Source: Phycisphaeraceae bacterium (lineage in GTDB: Bacteria; Planctomycetota; Phycisphaerae; Phycisphaerales; Phycisphaeraceae). From it: a stretch of DNA of 64,000 nt. The translations under genes and the position numbers were made by a program. Position 1 is the first letter of the stretch; the number at the start of each line of letters is the position of its first letter. The notes below the pieces were generated by a model that saw only the letters and a program-made list of their open reading frames with translations, ran no database searches and was not told the origin of the DNA. This document shows positions 49,583 to 58,445 of the stretch, in pieces. The DNA is taken from contig JAVKCD010000025.1 of the NCBI GenBank assembly GCA_040222855.1, positions 558,001-622,000 of the forward strand. The letters run 5' to 3'.

Positions 49583-50620
49583 TCAGGCGTTGAGCCAATC
49601 CCAGTTCACAAGGTTGAAGTGGGCGTCGGGGGTGAGTTCGAAGGTGGCACCGAGGGGTAGTGGCGCGAAGCCGGGGCCGTGACCGACGGGGAGGCCGGTG
49701 AGAACCGGGATGCCACGTTCGCGGCAGGGGTTGATCAGCATGTGTTCGAGGGCCTCGGCCTGGGAGACCTGCGGGCGGAGGTCAGCGAGGCGACCGGCGG
49801 GGAGATGGGAGACGCCCCGATCCGCGAGTTCGGGGAGTTCCGAGGGGTCGGGTGCGGAGGCCAAGCGTTTGCCGGCTTCGTCGTCGCAGTTGGTGAAGTC
49901 GCCGAGGACCACGCCTGCGATGTCATCGAATGAGCCGGACTGCCAGAGGTGGGTGATAAAGCCGTCGAGCCGGTAGTGGTGCTCGTTGAGGTCCTCGAAG
50001 AAGAGGATCTTTCCGCTCTTGGACTTGGGTTGCCAGGGTGTGCCGAAGAGGGCGTTCCAGACCGAGACATTCCCCCCCACCACCGGTCCCCTGACAGGCT
50101 TCGCGGGCGCGTCGGTGAGATAGCGGAAGGCTTGGCCGTGCCAGGCGGGTGGCGCTTGTTTGCCATGAGCCCAAGCGAGAGTGGTCTCGAACTCGGTGGC
50201 GTCCATGGTGTTGAACGAGAGTGAGGCAGGCATGTTGGCGTGGAGGGTGGACCAGTTCCAGTGGTCGGCGACGTAGGCGTGGAGTGCGGTGATGTCGGAG
50301 TAGCCGATCAGCAGCTTGTGTGGAGGGACGCCGTGCTTGGTGGCTTTCTCGTCGAGCAGGGGCAGTAGCTTGGCGGCGCCGTATCCGCCTCGGGCGGCCC
50401 AGACAATGTCGATATCGGGGTCGCGGCCAGCATCGTAGAGGGCCTGGGCACGGGCCTGATCGGTGCCCGCGTGGATGTACCAGGTTTGGCTGACCTGGTC
50501 GGCGACCTTGAGAGAAAAGCCGGCATTGCGGAGGCGACTGAGTCCGATCTCCAGCTCAATCGGCGGGACGACAGAGGACGGGGCGACGATGGCGACACGT
50601 GTTTTGGCGGGGTTTGGCAT
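49583..50620 (-). CDS. ldcA: LD-carboxypeptidase (S66, muramoyl-tetrapeptide carboxypeptidase)
   Basis: Family S66 marks are VAIVAPSSVVPPIELEIGLS at the N-terminus, IDIVWAARGGYGAAKLLPLL, PHKLLIGYSDITALHAYVAD with the nucleophilic Ser, and GNVSVWNALFGTPWQPKSKS with KILFFEDLNEHHYRLDGFIT. The C-terminal part has GLPVGHGPGFAPLPLGATFEL with the catalytic His. The enzyme removes D-Ala from L,D-linked tetrapeptides in murein recycling in the cytoplasm. ATG 50620 is used since it lies next to the conserved start; the frame extends 19 codons. It is the minus-strand end of the cell-wall enzyme region, convergent with the dacB pair. Confidence 0.92.
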   Translation of the reverse strand: MPNPAKTRVAIVAPSSVVPPIELEIGLSRLRNAGFSLKVADQVSQTWYIHAGTDQARAQALYDAGRDPDIDIVWAARGGYGAAKLLPLLDEKATKHGVPPHKLLIGYSDITALHAYVADHWNWSTLHANMPASLSFNTMDATEFETTLAWAHGKQAPPAWHGQAFRYLTDAPAKPVRGPVVGGNVSVWNALFGTPWQPKSKSGKILFFEDLNEHHYRLDGFITHLWQSGSFDDIAGVVLGDFTNCDDEAGKRLASAPDPSELPELADRGVSHLPAGRLADLRPQVSQAEALEHMLINPCRERGIPVLTGLPVGHGPGFAPLPLGATFELTPDAHFNLVNWDWLNA

Positions 50621-50709
50621 GCCAGACAGGGTAGCGGATCGGGGCCGGGTGGCGGGGGCTGGCGGGTGCCCTATCATCTTGGGTTCTCAGAGTTTGTGAG
50701 GATGTTTAA

Positions 50710-53649
50710 GTGATGATTCAGCCTGCTGCGACGACCCACCGGACTTTCGATCTTCCAGCGATCGAGCGCGACTTACAGGCCGTAACTCGTGGGGAGGTGA
50801 TGACGGACATCGTGAGCCGGGGGATCCACGCGACGGACGCATCGCACTATCAGATCATGCCAACGTGTGTGGTGGTACCAATGGATGAGGCGGACTGCGT
50901 GGCGGCGGTGCAGGTGGCGGCGAAGCACGGGCTGCCAGTGACGGCGCGGGGCGCGGGGACGTCGCTGTCTGGCCAGACGCATGGCGTGGGCATGGTGCTG
51001 GATGTGTCCAAGCACATGGACCGTGTGCTGGAGGTGAACGCGGAGGAGCGGTGGGCGCGGGTGCAGCCGGGTGTGGTCAGAGATCGGCTTAATGCGGAGT
51101 TGAAGTCGGCCGGGCTTCATTTTGCTCCGGACCCCGCGACGGGCTCGCGGGCGACGGTGGGTGGGATCATTGGGAACAACTCGTCGGGGACACGGTCAAT
51201 TCTTTATGGCAAGGCGCAAGAGAACCTGATCGGATGCCGGGTGCTGCTGTCGGACGGGACCGTACTGGACCTGGACGCCTGTGATTGGGATCGGTGGTCG
51301 GCCAAGAGCCAGCAGGACGATCGCGAAGGGGCGATCTACAGGCGAGTTGGACAGATTATTGAGTCGAATAAGCAGGAGATTGCGGCGCGGTTCCCGAAGG
51401 TGATGCGCAAGGTTGGGGGCTACAACCTCGATGCGTTTCTGAGTGACCCGGCGACGACGCCTTGGAATCTGAGTGATCTGATCGTTGGTTCCGAGGGAAC
51501 GCTCGGCGTCCTTCTTGAAGCGAAGATCAAGCTCGTCGAGAACCCCAAGGCGACGGCGTTGTGCGTCGTTCACTTTGATGAGCTGCTCCCGGCGCTCACC
51601 GGCTTGCCGGCGATGTTGGAGCACGGGCCGTCAGCAGTGGAGTTGCTGGATCACTATGTCATCGACCAAGCGATGGTCAACCCGGCGACTAAGGACCTGT
51701 GTCACTTTATGGAGGGGCATCCCAAGGCGGTTCAGATCGTCGAGTTTTATGGGATGGATCAGGAAGACGCGTCGCAGAAGGCAGAGCGGTTCGCCGAGGA
51801 CATGAAGTCCAAAGGCATTGGATTCGCGCAGGCGGTGCGTCGTGATCCTAAGGAGATCGCCGAGGCGTGGGACGTTCGGAAACTGGGGCTGGGGCTGATC
51901 TCGAACACGCCAGGGCCCAGGAAGGCATTGGACTTTGTGGATGATGCCTGCATCCCCGTCGAGCATCTTCCGGCATATGTCGAGCGGCTGCTGAAAGTCT
52001 GTGAGGAGCACGGGACCAGTGCTGCGGTCTACGCGCACGCCTCGGTCGGTGTGCTGCATATCAAGCCTCTGATTGATCTGCATCACGAGGAAGAGCAGCA
52101 GAAGATGCGGGCGATTGCTTGGGCGGCGTTTAAGATGTGCAAGGAATATGGCGGGTCGTGGTCTGGCGAACACGGCGACGGATTGGTACGTGGTGAGTTC
52201 GTGAGGCCGTTCTTCGGAGACCAGATTTATCACGCTTTCGAGGAAGTCAAGAGCCTGTTCGACCCGGCGTGGTTGATGAATCCGAACAAGATTCTCGATG
52301 CCCCGTCGATGACCGAGCACCTGCGGTACGGCAAGGAGTATCGGCTCGATGTCATCCGAGAGACCGAGTCAAAGACGAACTACCACTACCGGGACCAAGG
52401 CGGTTTTGCGCACGCTGTCGAGCAGTGCAACGGCGTCGGAGCGTGCCGCAAAGTGGGCTCTGGGACGATGTGCCCTTCCTATATGGCGACCAAGGACGAG
52501 GAAGCATCGACGCGCGGTCGAGCCAATGCGCTGCGGATGGCGATGTCGGGCCAGCTAGGTGTGGACGCGATGACCGGCAAGCGGATGAAAGAAGTCCTGG
52601 AGCTTTGCCTGGCGTGCAAAGCGTGCAAGACCGAGTGCCCCAACGCTGTGGACATGGCGAAAATGAAATCGGACGTGCTGCAGATGATGCACGACCAGGG
52701 CGGCCTACCGGTGGGCTATCGGTTAATGGGAGATTCGCCGACGGCTGCGCGGCTGGTTTGCGGACCGCTGGCGCCGGTCGTCAACTTCGTGCAGGGTCTC
52801 TCGCCGTTCAAGTGGGTGCTTGAGAAGGTGGCGGGGATCGATTCACGACGACCACTGCCAAAGTTTGCCTCGTGGTCCCTGCAGGGCTGGTTCCGCAAGC
52901 GTTCGCGCCCGGCCAGCGGGACCGAGAAGACCGAGGTTGTTCTGTTCGACGACACCTATGCGAGCTACTTCGAGCCGAGCGTCGGCAAGGCGGCGGTGGA
53001 GTTACTCGAAGCGTGTGGGTACCGAGTGACGCTGGCGAGAGCCGGGTGTTGTCAGCGACCACGTCTGTCGAAGGGGATGGTTCGGGCGGCGAAGCGTGAT
53101 GGAGAGAAGACGCTGCGGAATCTCGACGGCTATGCCAAGCGGGGCCTGCCGATTCTGTGCCTGGAGCCGAGCTGCGCTTCGTCCCTGTCTGATGACCTGC
53201 CCGATCTGATCGATGATGTCGAGCTTGGGCAGCGGGTGGCCCCGCAGGTGATGATGATTGATGCCTTCCTCGCTCAGGAGGCGGAGGCGGGAAGGCTGCC
53301 CGCCAGGCTCAAGTCGAGGTTCGACAAGCTTCTGATTCACGGCCACTGCCACCAGAAGGCACTCCAGAGCACCGCGGGCATGAAATCGCTACTGGAGCAA
53401 GCGGGCGGGGTGTCGTTCCACGAGGTCGATTCAGGCTGTTGCGGGATGGCGGGATCGTTTGGGTATGAGCAATACAAAGTGTCCAAAGATGTCTACGACC
53501 AGCGGCTTGGTCCGGCGGTCGAGCAAAGCAAGACTGCGGGTGAGACCGTGGTGGCCTGCGGGTTCTCCTGCCGGCATCAGGTCTCTGACTTTGGTGGCGT
53601 CAAAGCGAAGCACTGGGTTGAAGTCATGGCCGCAGAACCGTCGTCCTGA
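50710..53649 (+). CDS. FAD/Fe-S D-2-hydroxyacid dehydrogenase (YdiJ/DLD fusion type)
   Basis: This 979-residue protein fuses a GlcD-like flavin half with a GlcF-like Fe-S half. The FAD-binding PCMH domain has VTARGAGTSLSGQTHGVGMV and PATGSRATVGGIIGNNSSGT; the oxidase C-terminal domain ends near SWSGEHGDGLVRGEFVRPFF. Next come ferredoxin-like cysteines (CNGVGACRKVGSGTMCPSYM and ELCLACKACKTECPNAVDMA) and the CCG domain (LIHGHCHQKALQ, VDSGCCGMAGSFG). Relatives oxidise D-lactate or, as YdiJ, D-2-hydroxyglutarate, passing electrons to the respiratory chain. Which substrate is used cannot be told. GAGGA lies 11 bases before ATG 50710. It is followed, 78 bases on, by the PhoX-like gene. Confidence 0.93.
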   Translation: MMIQPAATTHRTFDLPAIERDLQAVTRGEVMTDIVSRGIHATDASHYQIMPTCVVVPMDEADCVAAVQVAAKHGLPVTARGAGTSLSGQTHGVGMVLDVSKHMDRVLEVNAEERWARVQPGVVRDRLNAELKSAGLHFAPDPATGSRATVGGIIGNNSSGTRSILYGKAQENLIGCRVLLSDGTVLDLDACDWDRWSAKSQQDDREGAIYRRVGQIIESNKQEIAARFPKVMRKVGGYNLDAFLSDPATTPWNLSDLIVGSEGTLGVLLEAKIKLVENPKATALCVVHFDELLPALTGLPAMLEHGPSAVELLDHYVIDQAMVNPATKDLCHFMEGHPKAVQIVEFYGMDQEDASQKAERFAEDMKSKGIGFAQAVRRDPKEIAEAWDVRKLGLGLISNTPGPRKALDFVDDACIPVEHLPAYVERLLKVCEEHGTSAAVYAHASVGVLHIKPLIDLHHEEEQQKMRAIAWAAFKMCKEYGGSWSGEHGDGLVRGEFVRPFFGDQIYHAFEEVKSLFDPAWLMNPNKILDAPSMTEHLRYGKEYRLDVIRETESKTNYHYRDQGGFAHAVEQCNGVGACRKVGSGTMCPSYMATKDEEASTRGRANALRMAMSGQLGVDAMTGKRMKEVLELCLACKACKTECPNAVDMAKMKSDVLQMMHDQGGLPVGYRLMGDSPTAARLVCGPLAPVVNFVQGLSPFKWVLEKVAGIDSRRPLPKFASWSLQGWFRKRSRPASGTEKTEVVLFDDTYASYFEPSVGKAAVELLEACGYRVTLARAGCCQRPRLSKGMVRAAKRDGEKTLRNLDGYAKRGLPILCLEPSCASSLSDDLPDLIDDVELGQRVAPQVMMIDAFLAQEAEAGRLPARLKSRFDKLLIHGHCHQKALQSTAGMKSLLEQAGGVSFHEVDSGCCGMAGSFGYEQYKVSKDVYDQRLGPAVEQSKTAGETVVACGFSCRHQVSDFGGVKAKHWVEVMAAEPSS

Positions 53650-53727
53650 TCTTTAACCTGATCTGAACGCGAGGCCGCGTATGATCTCCATAGAGATATC
53701 GAATGCGAACCAACAGGAGTGCTTGAG

Positions 53728-55131
53728 ATGGTGCAGATGAATCGACGATCTTTTCTTCAGGGTGCGGCGGCGGTTTCGCTGGGCTTTGCGGGGCTTGATC
53801 TGTTGTGCCGAACCTCCGGCGTCACGCTCGCGGCGGCTACGGGGAACACGGGTTATGGCCCGCTGATGCCTGATCCCGCCGGGGTCTTGTCGCTGCCTGA
53901 GGGCTTTAGCTACCGGATCATTTCTCGGCTGGGCGAGGTCATGGACGATGGCCTGCTGGTTCCGGGGATGCACGATGGGATGGCCGCCCTGCCCGGGCCG
54001 GATGGCAAGACGATCGTCGTGCGCAACCACGAGATGCAGCCAACGCAAACCAACGAGAGTCCGTTCGGCCCTGACGGTCGGCTGATGAGCAAGATTGATC
54101 GGTCGCTGCTTTATGACGGCGAGACGCCCTGCCTAGGCGGGACGACGACTCTCGTCTACGACACCAAGACGGGGCAGCTCGACAAACACTTCCTGTCGCT
54201 GGCTGGGACGATTCGCAACTGCGCGGGCGGGCCGACGCCTTGGGGGAGTTGGATCACTTGCGAGGAATCGGTCACTGCCAAGGGCAACGGCTTTGCTGAG
54301 AATCACGGTTACAACTTCGACGTACCCGCTTCGGTGACGCCTCGGCTGGAGAAGCCTGTCGCACTCAAGGCGATGGGCCGGATGAATCACGAGGCGATCG
54401 CTGTCGATCCGAAGACCGGCATCGTCTACCAGACCGAGGATCGTGGCGATGGCCTGATCTATCGCTTCATCCCGAACGTCGCCGGGAAGCTCGCTCAAGG
54501 CGGCAAGCTGCAGGCGCTGGCGTTGGTGGACCATGCTTCGGCTGACACCTTCAACTACACCAACCGCGATGGCTCACATCGAGGCCTGCACATCCCTGTG
54601 CGAGAAGCCCTGTCGGTCCGGTGGGTGGATATCGAGAACGTCGAGGCTCCGAAGGACGACCTGCGATTCCAGGGCTATGGCAAGGGTGCGGCGCGCTTCG
54701 CGCGTGGTGAGGGAATGTGGTACGGCAACGACTCGATTTTCTTTGCCTGCACCAGCGGCGGGTCCAAGCGTGGCGGGCAAGTGTTCCGCTATGTGCCCAG
54801 CCGTTTCGAGGGCACGCCCGATGAAGCCCGATTCCCCGGACGACTGGAGTTGTATATCGAACCAGATGATCGCGGGGTGCTGGACATGGCCGACAACCTC
54901 ACCATCGCACCGTGGGGCGATGTGGTGATCTGTGAAGACGGCGCGGACGAGCAGTTTGTCGTTGGCGTGACGCCAGAGGGGCAGGTCTATAAGCTGGCAA
55001 AGAATACGATCAGCAGCTCGGAGTTTGCCGGGGCATGCTTCTCGCCAGATGGATCGACGATGTTTGTGAACATCCAGAAGAATGGGCTGACGCTGGCGGT
55101 CACCGGACCTTGGGGCAAGCGAGTGAGTTGA
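53728..55131 (+). CDS. PhoX/DUF839 family protein with Tat signal
   Basis: The N-terminus is a twin-arginine signal (MNRRSFLQGAAAVSLGFAGL), so the folded protein is exported by Tat. The body is a DUF839/PhoX beta-propeller: LSLPEGFSYRIISRLGEVMD, IVVRNHEMQPTQTNESPFGP, GGTTTLVYDTKTGQLDKHFL, AGGPTPWGSWITCEESV, MGRMNHEAIAVDPKTGIVYQ, TEDRGDGLIYRFIP and GACFSPDGSTMFVNIQKNG. PhoX phosphatases use calcium and iron to release phosphate from organic esters; many relatives in this family have not been tested. ATG 53728 has AGGAG nine bases upstream, and an earlier GTG overlaps it. A pho-box-like motif is not seen upstream. Confidence 0.9.
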   Translation: MVQMNRRSFLQGAAAVSLGFAGLDLLCRTSGVTLAAATGNTGYGPLMPDPAGVLSLPEGFSYRIISRLGEVMDDGLLVPGMHDGMAALPGPDGKTIVVRNHEMQPTQTNESPFGPDGRLMSKIDRSLLYDGETPCLGGTTTLVYDTKTGQLDKHFLSLAGTIRNCAGGPTPWGSWITCEESVTAKGNGFAENHGYNFDVPASVTPRLEKPVALKAMGRMNHEAIAVDPKTGIVYQTEDRGDGLIYRFIPNVAGKLAQGGKLQALALVDHASADTFNYTNRDGSHRGLHIPVREALSVRWVDIENVEAPKDDLRFQGYGKGAARFARGEGMWYGNDSIFFACTSGGSKRGGQVFRYVPSRFEGTPDEARFPGRLELYIEPDDRGVLDMADNLTIAPWGDVVICEDGADEQFVVGVTPEGQVYKLAKNTISSSEFAGACFSPDGSTMFVNIQKNGLTLAVTGPWGKRVS

Positions 55132-55194
55132 TGCGGGTAGCACTCACTTCATGCCACACGAGACATCGCAATCAAGTCGATGCTGATCGAAGGG

Positions 55195-57765
55195 CTATCG
55201 CCCGCCGATGGTGATGCCTGATTCCACTTCTTCGATCTCCTGCCGGAGTGCCTCGGAATCCTTACGGATCGTCTCGAGCAAGGCGGCCCCGAACTCGACA
55301 GAGAGATAGAAATAGCGTGCCACTTCGTGGTCAATCAGGAAGATCTCATCTTCGCTGATCTCGGGCATGATGAGCTGGCGTCCGCGATTGAAGTCCTTGA
55401 GTTTCGGCTTGGCCTGATCGGTGTTGAGATCGACGGCGTAACGCAGCACGATGCAGCGCATCAGACGTGTAAGGTCGTCTTCATCCCGGATAAGGATGGT
55501 ATGGCGGGCGTGGCCGTTGGCATCGGGGCGGTTGAGTTCGTAGAGCAGGGAACGAAAGGTGTCCTGATCCGGGCAGTCCACAAGACGAACCTCGGGCAGA
55601 GCCTTGTCGAGAACACGGTGCGCCGGGTAATCCTTCTGAACGGTGTAGGTCAGGGCCAGCGCACGACCCGGCATCTTGTTGAACAACCAGCGGAAGCCGA
55701 TGCTGATTCGCGGCACGGTGATGTTGAGCTTCTCACCCAGATAAGGAATCAGGAACTCGACGCCAGCGCCAGAGGGCCTGTCCTCACGGGGCTGGTAGAA
55801 GATGATCTTCCTCGGCCTGATGATTTCCTCGACTTCACGCCTCGCGATGACCTCGTACATCAGGTGATAAACGAGAAACTCCTCGCCGGGGATCCGATCT
55901 TCGAGAAACTGATTGAACGGGTAGCGCGTAGCCAAATCCGGGCGTGTACGGATGACGCGTTCGGCTGCATCCCGTGAACGCTGTAGCTCGGGGTTGTCGT
56001 TGAGAAAGGCCAGGTCGGGCACATCCTCGGCGCGGATACGGTAGACCTCGCCGAAGAGCTCGTTGTCGAATGAATCAAATACGTCCTTGTCTTCGGGGAG
56101 CACGCGGCCAGCGATGCCTGTGACCGGCAGAACGTAGGGCGTGATGACGATGATGACCTCGCGCTTGACGCGCTCACGAACAGAGGAACGAAACAGGTTG
56201 CCGACGACCGGGATATCGCCGAGCAGCGGGACTTTGTCCTGTTCTTCGTTGACTTCATTCGAAATCAGACCGCCGATGATAAACGGCGTGTTATTGGCGA
56301 TGCGGGTGTGCGTCTGGACTCGCCGTGAAGAGATCCGCGGGGCGCGGCCTAGCTCGTTGCCATCCTGATCGACGACGACGAGGTCTCCACCCGGCACCTC
56401 GTTGGACACAATGCCGTCGACCTGCATCGTGACTTCCTGACCATCCGCCGCGATGCGCGGGCGGACGTTGAGGAGGATGCCGACGGGGATGTAGTCGAAG
56501 GAGAACTGGATGGTGTCGCCACCGGTTGCGCCACGAATGGAGGTGGCGATGGGGATGTCTTCACCAACGCGGATAGAGGCCTGCCGATGATCGAGCGTGA
56601 GGACCGACGGGCGGCTGAGGATCTCAGCGTCTCCCGTCCTGACCAGGGCCTGGACCTGCGTGCGCCAGTCGCCAGCGATGTCCGCAAGGGTCAGGTCGAA
56701 CGTAGCGCGTTCGCCGAGCCGACTGTTGAACTCGGGTAATCGTCCGAGACTCAGTGCCTCGATCGAACCTTGCGGGACATCGGAGAGCTCCCACTGGACT
56801 CCGAGTCGATTCAAACCGGTTTCCGAGATCTCCAGGATCATGGCCTCGATCACCAGCTGGCGGGCCGGGACATCGATTGTCTCGCGGATACGCTTGACCA
56901 GCGATGAAAACACCTCGGGGTAAGCGGGGTCATAGAGCACCATCAACTGCATCAGGGGCGTGGCCGAGGTGAAGTTCTCCATCTCGCCAGCGATACTCGG
57001 CACAATCGAGAGCTTGAAGCTTCCCGTAGCTCGCTGGTCAGCACCGAGCCCAACAAGACCCGTTCCCTCAGCACCGGGCAGCGACATGATGATCGGCACG
57101 TTGCGGACATCGATCTCCTCCGCCGGTTCAATGATCCGGGCACCACCCACGCTGTTCTTGTCATCGCTACCGAACTTGAAGTTGATCGTCTGGTAGCCGA
57201 GCCCCTTAAGGATGCCCATGCACCGATCGGCCTCGATGTAACTCAGATCAATGATGCCTGTGGCGAGTTCTGCTGCGCGAACACGCCGGTAGAAGGTATC
57301 GACATTCTTCACGGTCTGATCGATCAGCTCGCGGACGCCGTCGAGGTCGTTGTTAGCCGCGGCACCATTGGGGGTGATGGTCTGCCCGTAGACCCATAGG
57401 TGTAGCGGCTGGTGATCGAAGAGTCGGTAGCCGAGTTGGATGTAGTGTTCGCCAGCCGAGGTGCGGCGGCGCAAATAGGTCGTGCCGCGAAGGTCGGGGG
57501 GGCCGGTAGGAAGAATCGCCCCGGGGTCCGGGATGATCTGGTAGCCAAGGGCCGCGGTGGCCTGCGAACGGACCACGTCGATCACCTCTTCAGCGATTTC
57601 CTCGGTCATCCGCTCCTGAGGCAGAAAGATGCCAGCGTTCGCCAACGACAGCGGGCGATCGTTCTGAGCGATCGCCAGACCCGGCAAAACAAGCATCAGC
57701 GTCAGACACACCAGCGTGATCTGGAGGGGGCGGAAGGCAGCAGGCCGGGCTGCATCAATCGTCAC
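55195..57765 (-). CDS. Secretin (type II/IV pilus outer-membrane channel type) with long C-terminal extension
   Basis: A signal peptide (ITLVCLTLMLVLPGLAIA) is followed by an N-terminal region with repeats of the N-domain kind, then a secretin domain. Its marks are RQLVIEAMILEISETGLNRL, GVQWELSD, DAEILSRPSVLTLDHRQASI, RVGEDIPIATS, IPVGILLNVRPRIAADGQEV and VPLLGDIPVVGNLFRSS with VKREVIIVITPYVLP. These proteins form gated channels in the outer membrane. After the secretin end (about residue 560) the chain goes on for some 300 residues (for example LVYHLMYEVIARREVEEIIR, ISIGFRWLFNKMPGRALALT, YFYLSVEFGAALLETIRKD) that I cannot assign. GTG 57765 has AAGGTG seven bases upstream; GTG 57831 is an alternative. 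No other secretion gene is beside it. Confidence 0.85.
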   Translation of the reverse strand: MTIDAARPAAFRPLQITLVCLTLMLVLPGLAIAQNDRPLSLANAGIFLPQERMTEEIAEEVIDVVRSQATAALGYQIIPDPGAILPTGPPDLRGTTYLRRRTSAGEHYIQLGYRLFDHQPLHLWVYGQTITPNGAAANNDLDGVRELIDQTVKNVDTFYRRVRAAELATGIIDLSYIEADRCMGILKGLGYQTINFKFGSDDKNSVGGARIIEPAEEIDVRNVPIIMSLPGAEGTGLVGLGADQRATGSFKLSIVPSIAGEMENFTSATPLMQLMVLYDPAYPEVFSSLVKRIRETIDVPARQLVIEAMILEISETGLNRLGVQWELSDVPQGSIEALSLGRLPEFNSRLGERATFDLTLADIAGDWRTQVQALVRTGDAEILSRPSVLTLDHRQASIRVGEDIPIATSIRGATGGDTIQFSFDYIPVGILLNVRPRIAADGQEVTMQVDGIVSNEVPGGDLVVVDQDGNELGRAPRISSRRVQTHTRIANNTPFIIGGLISNEVNEEQDKVPLLGDIPVVGNLFRSSVRERVKREVIIVITPYVLPVTGIAGRVLPEDKDVFDSFDNELFGEVYRIRAEDVPDLAFLNDNPELQRSRDAAERVIRTRPDLATRYPFNQFLEDRIPGEEFLVYHLMYEVIARREVEEIIRPRKIIFYQPREDRPSGAGVEFLIPYLGEKLNITVPRISIGFRWLFNKMPGRALALTYTVQKDYPAHRVLDKALPEVRLVDCPDQDTFRSLLYELNRPDANGHARHTILIRDEDDLTRLMRCIVLRYAVDLNTDQAKPKLKDFNRGRQLIMPEISEDEIFLIDHEVARYFYLSVEFGAALLETIRKDSEALRQEIEEVESGITIGGR

Positions 57766-57882
57766 GGAGTGCACCTTCTTGTGTCGCTGGTCCTGGCGGA
57801 GGCTGATCGCGCGAACAACACCGGCGATCACTGCTTAGGATCGACCAGCGGCCAGGAATTCCACGAAAAAAGCCGGGTCTGG

Positions 57883-58341
57883 TTAGATGCGGAGGGCCTC
57901 GGCGATGCGTTGGATCAGCGCAAGGCTGGCCTCTGGGTAATCGCGCTCCAGAAGTTGCTCGGCATCGACCCAGGCGACCTGCTCAACCTCGATAGGGCGA
58001 GCCTGTCCCTCGATGATGGAACACCAGAACGCTTGGAGCCGAACATGTGCGTGCGGGTAGTGATGCTCCCAAACGCCTAATCCCTGACCGACCGCGACCT
58101 TCAGTCCGACTTCTTCATACAACTCTCGGGCCACACACGCCTCGATCGACTCGTCACCTTCACGCTTGCCGCCAGGGATTTCCCAGAGCCCTGGCAGAAC
58201 CGTGTCGCCGCGGCGGAGCGTGACCAGAACGCGATCAGGATGACCAGCATCGGAACGTCTGATGACACCCAGACCGACGTCAATGGGCTGGGCGGTGACC
58301 GAGAGATGCGGAACCTGCTTCATCCACTCAGGATACGGCAT
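57883..58341 (-). CDS. NUDIX hydrolase (MutT-like)
   Basis: The NUDIX box is complete: GGKREGDESIEACVAREL followed by YEEVGL, the G-x5-E-x7-R-E-U-x-E-E-x-G-U pattern that binds magnesium. Before it stand GLGVIRRSDAGHPDRVLVTL and LPGLWEIPGGKR, and after it VWEHHYPHAHVRLQAFWCSI. This is close to the MutT/8-oxo-dGTP diphosphatase group, where the enzyme cleans the nucleotide pool of oxidised GTP. Length (152 residues) is typical. ATG 58341 is used, though GTG 58347 and ATG 58323 are in frame. It lies 117 bases downstream of nothing related; the secretin gene follows on the same strand. Confidence 0.9.
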   Translation of the reverse strand: MPYPEWMKQVPHLSVTAQPIDVGLGVIRRSDAGHPDRVLVTLRRGDTVLPGLWEIPGGKREGDESIEACVARELYEEVGLKVAVGQGLGVWEHHYPHAHVRLQAFWCSIIEGQARPIEVEQVAWVDAEQLLERDYPEASLALIQRIAEALRI

Positions 58342-58385
58342 GAGCACCCTATGTAAAAATTACCGAATCAAACCCGAACTAACGC

Positions 58386-58413
58386 TTGACAGGAGAATGA
58401 TTACGGGTATTGT
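58386..58413 (+). promoter_or_regulatory. Likely promoter with consensus -35 for the unknown gene at 58446
   Basis: TTGACA (58386-58391), a 16-base spacer and TATTGT (58408-58413) lie 33 bases before ATG 58446. Confidence 0.55.
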
Positions 58414-58445
58414 TAGGTCCAAACATTTAACGAACGGAGTGGCTT

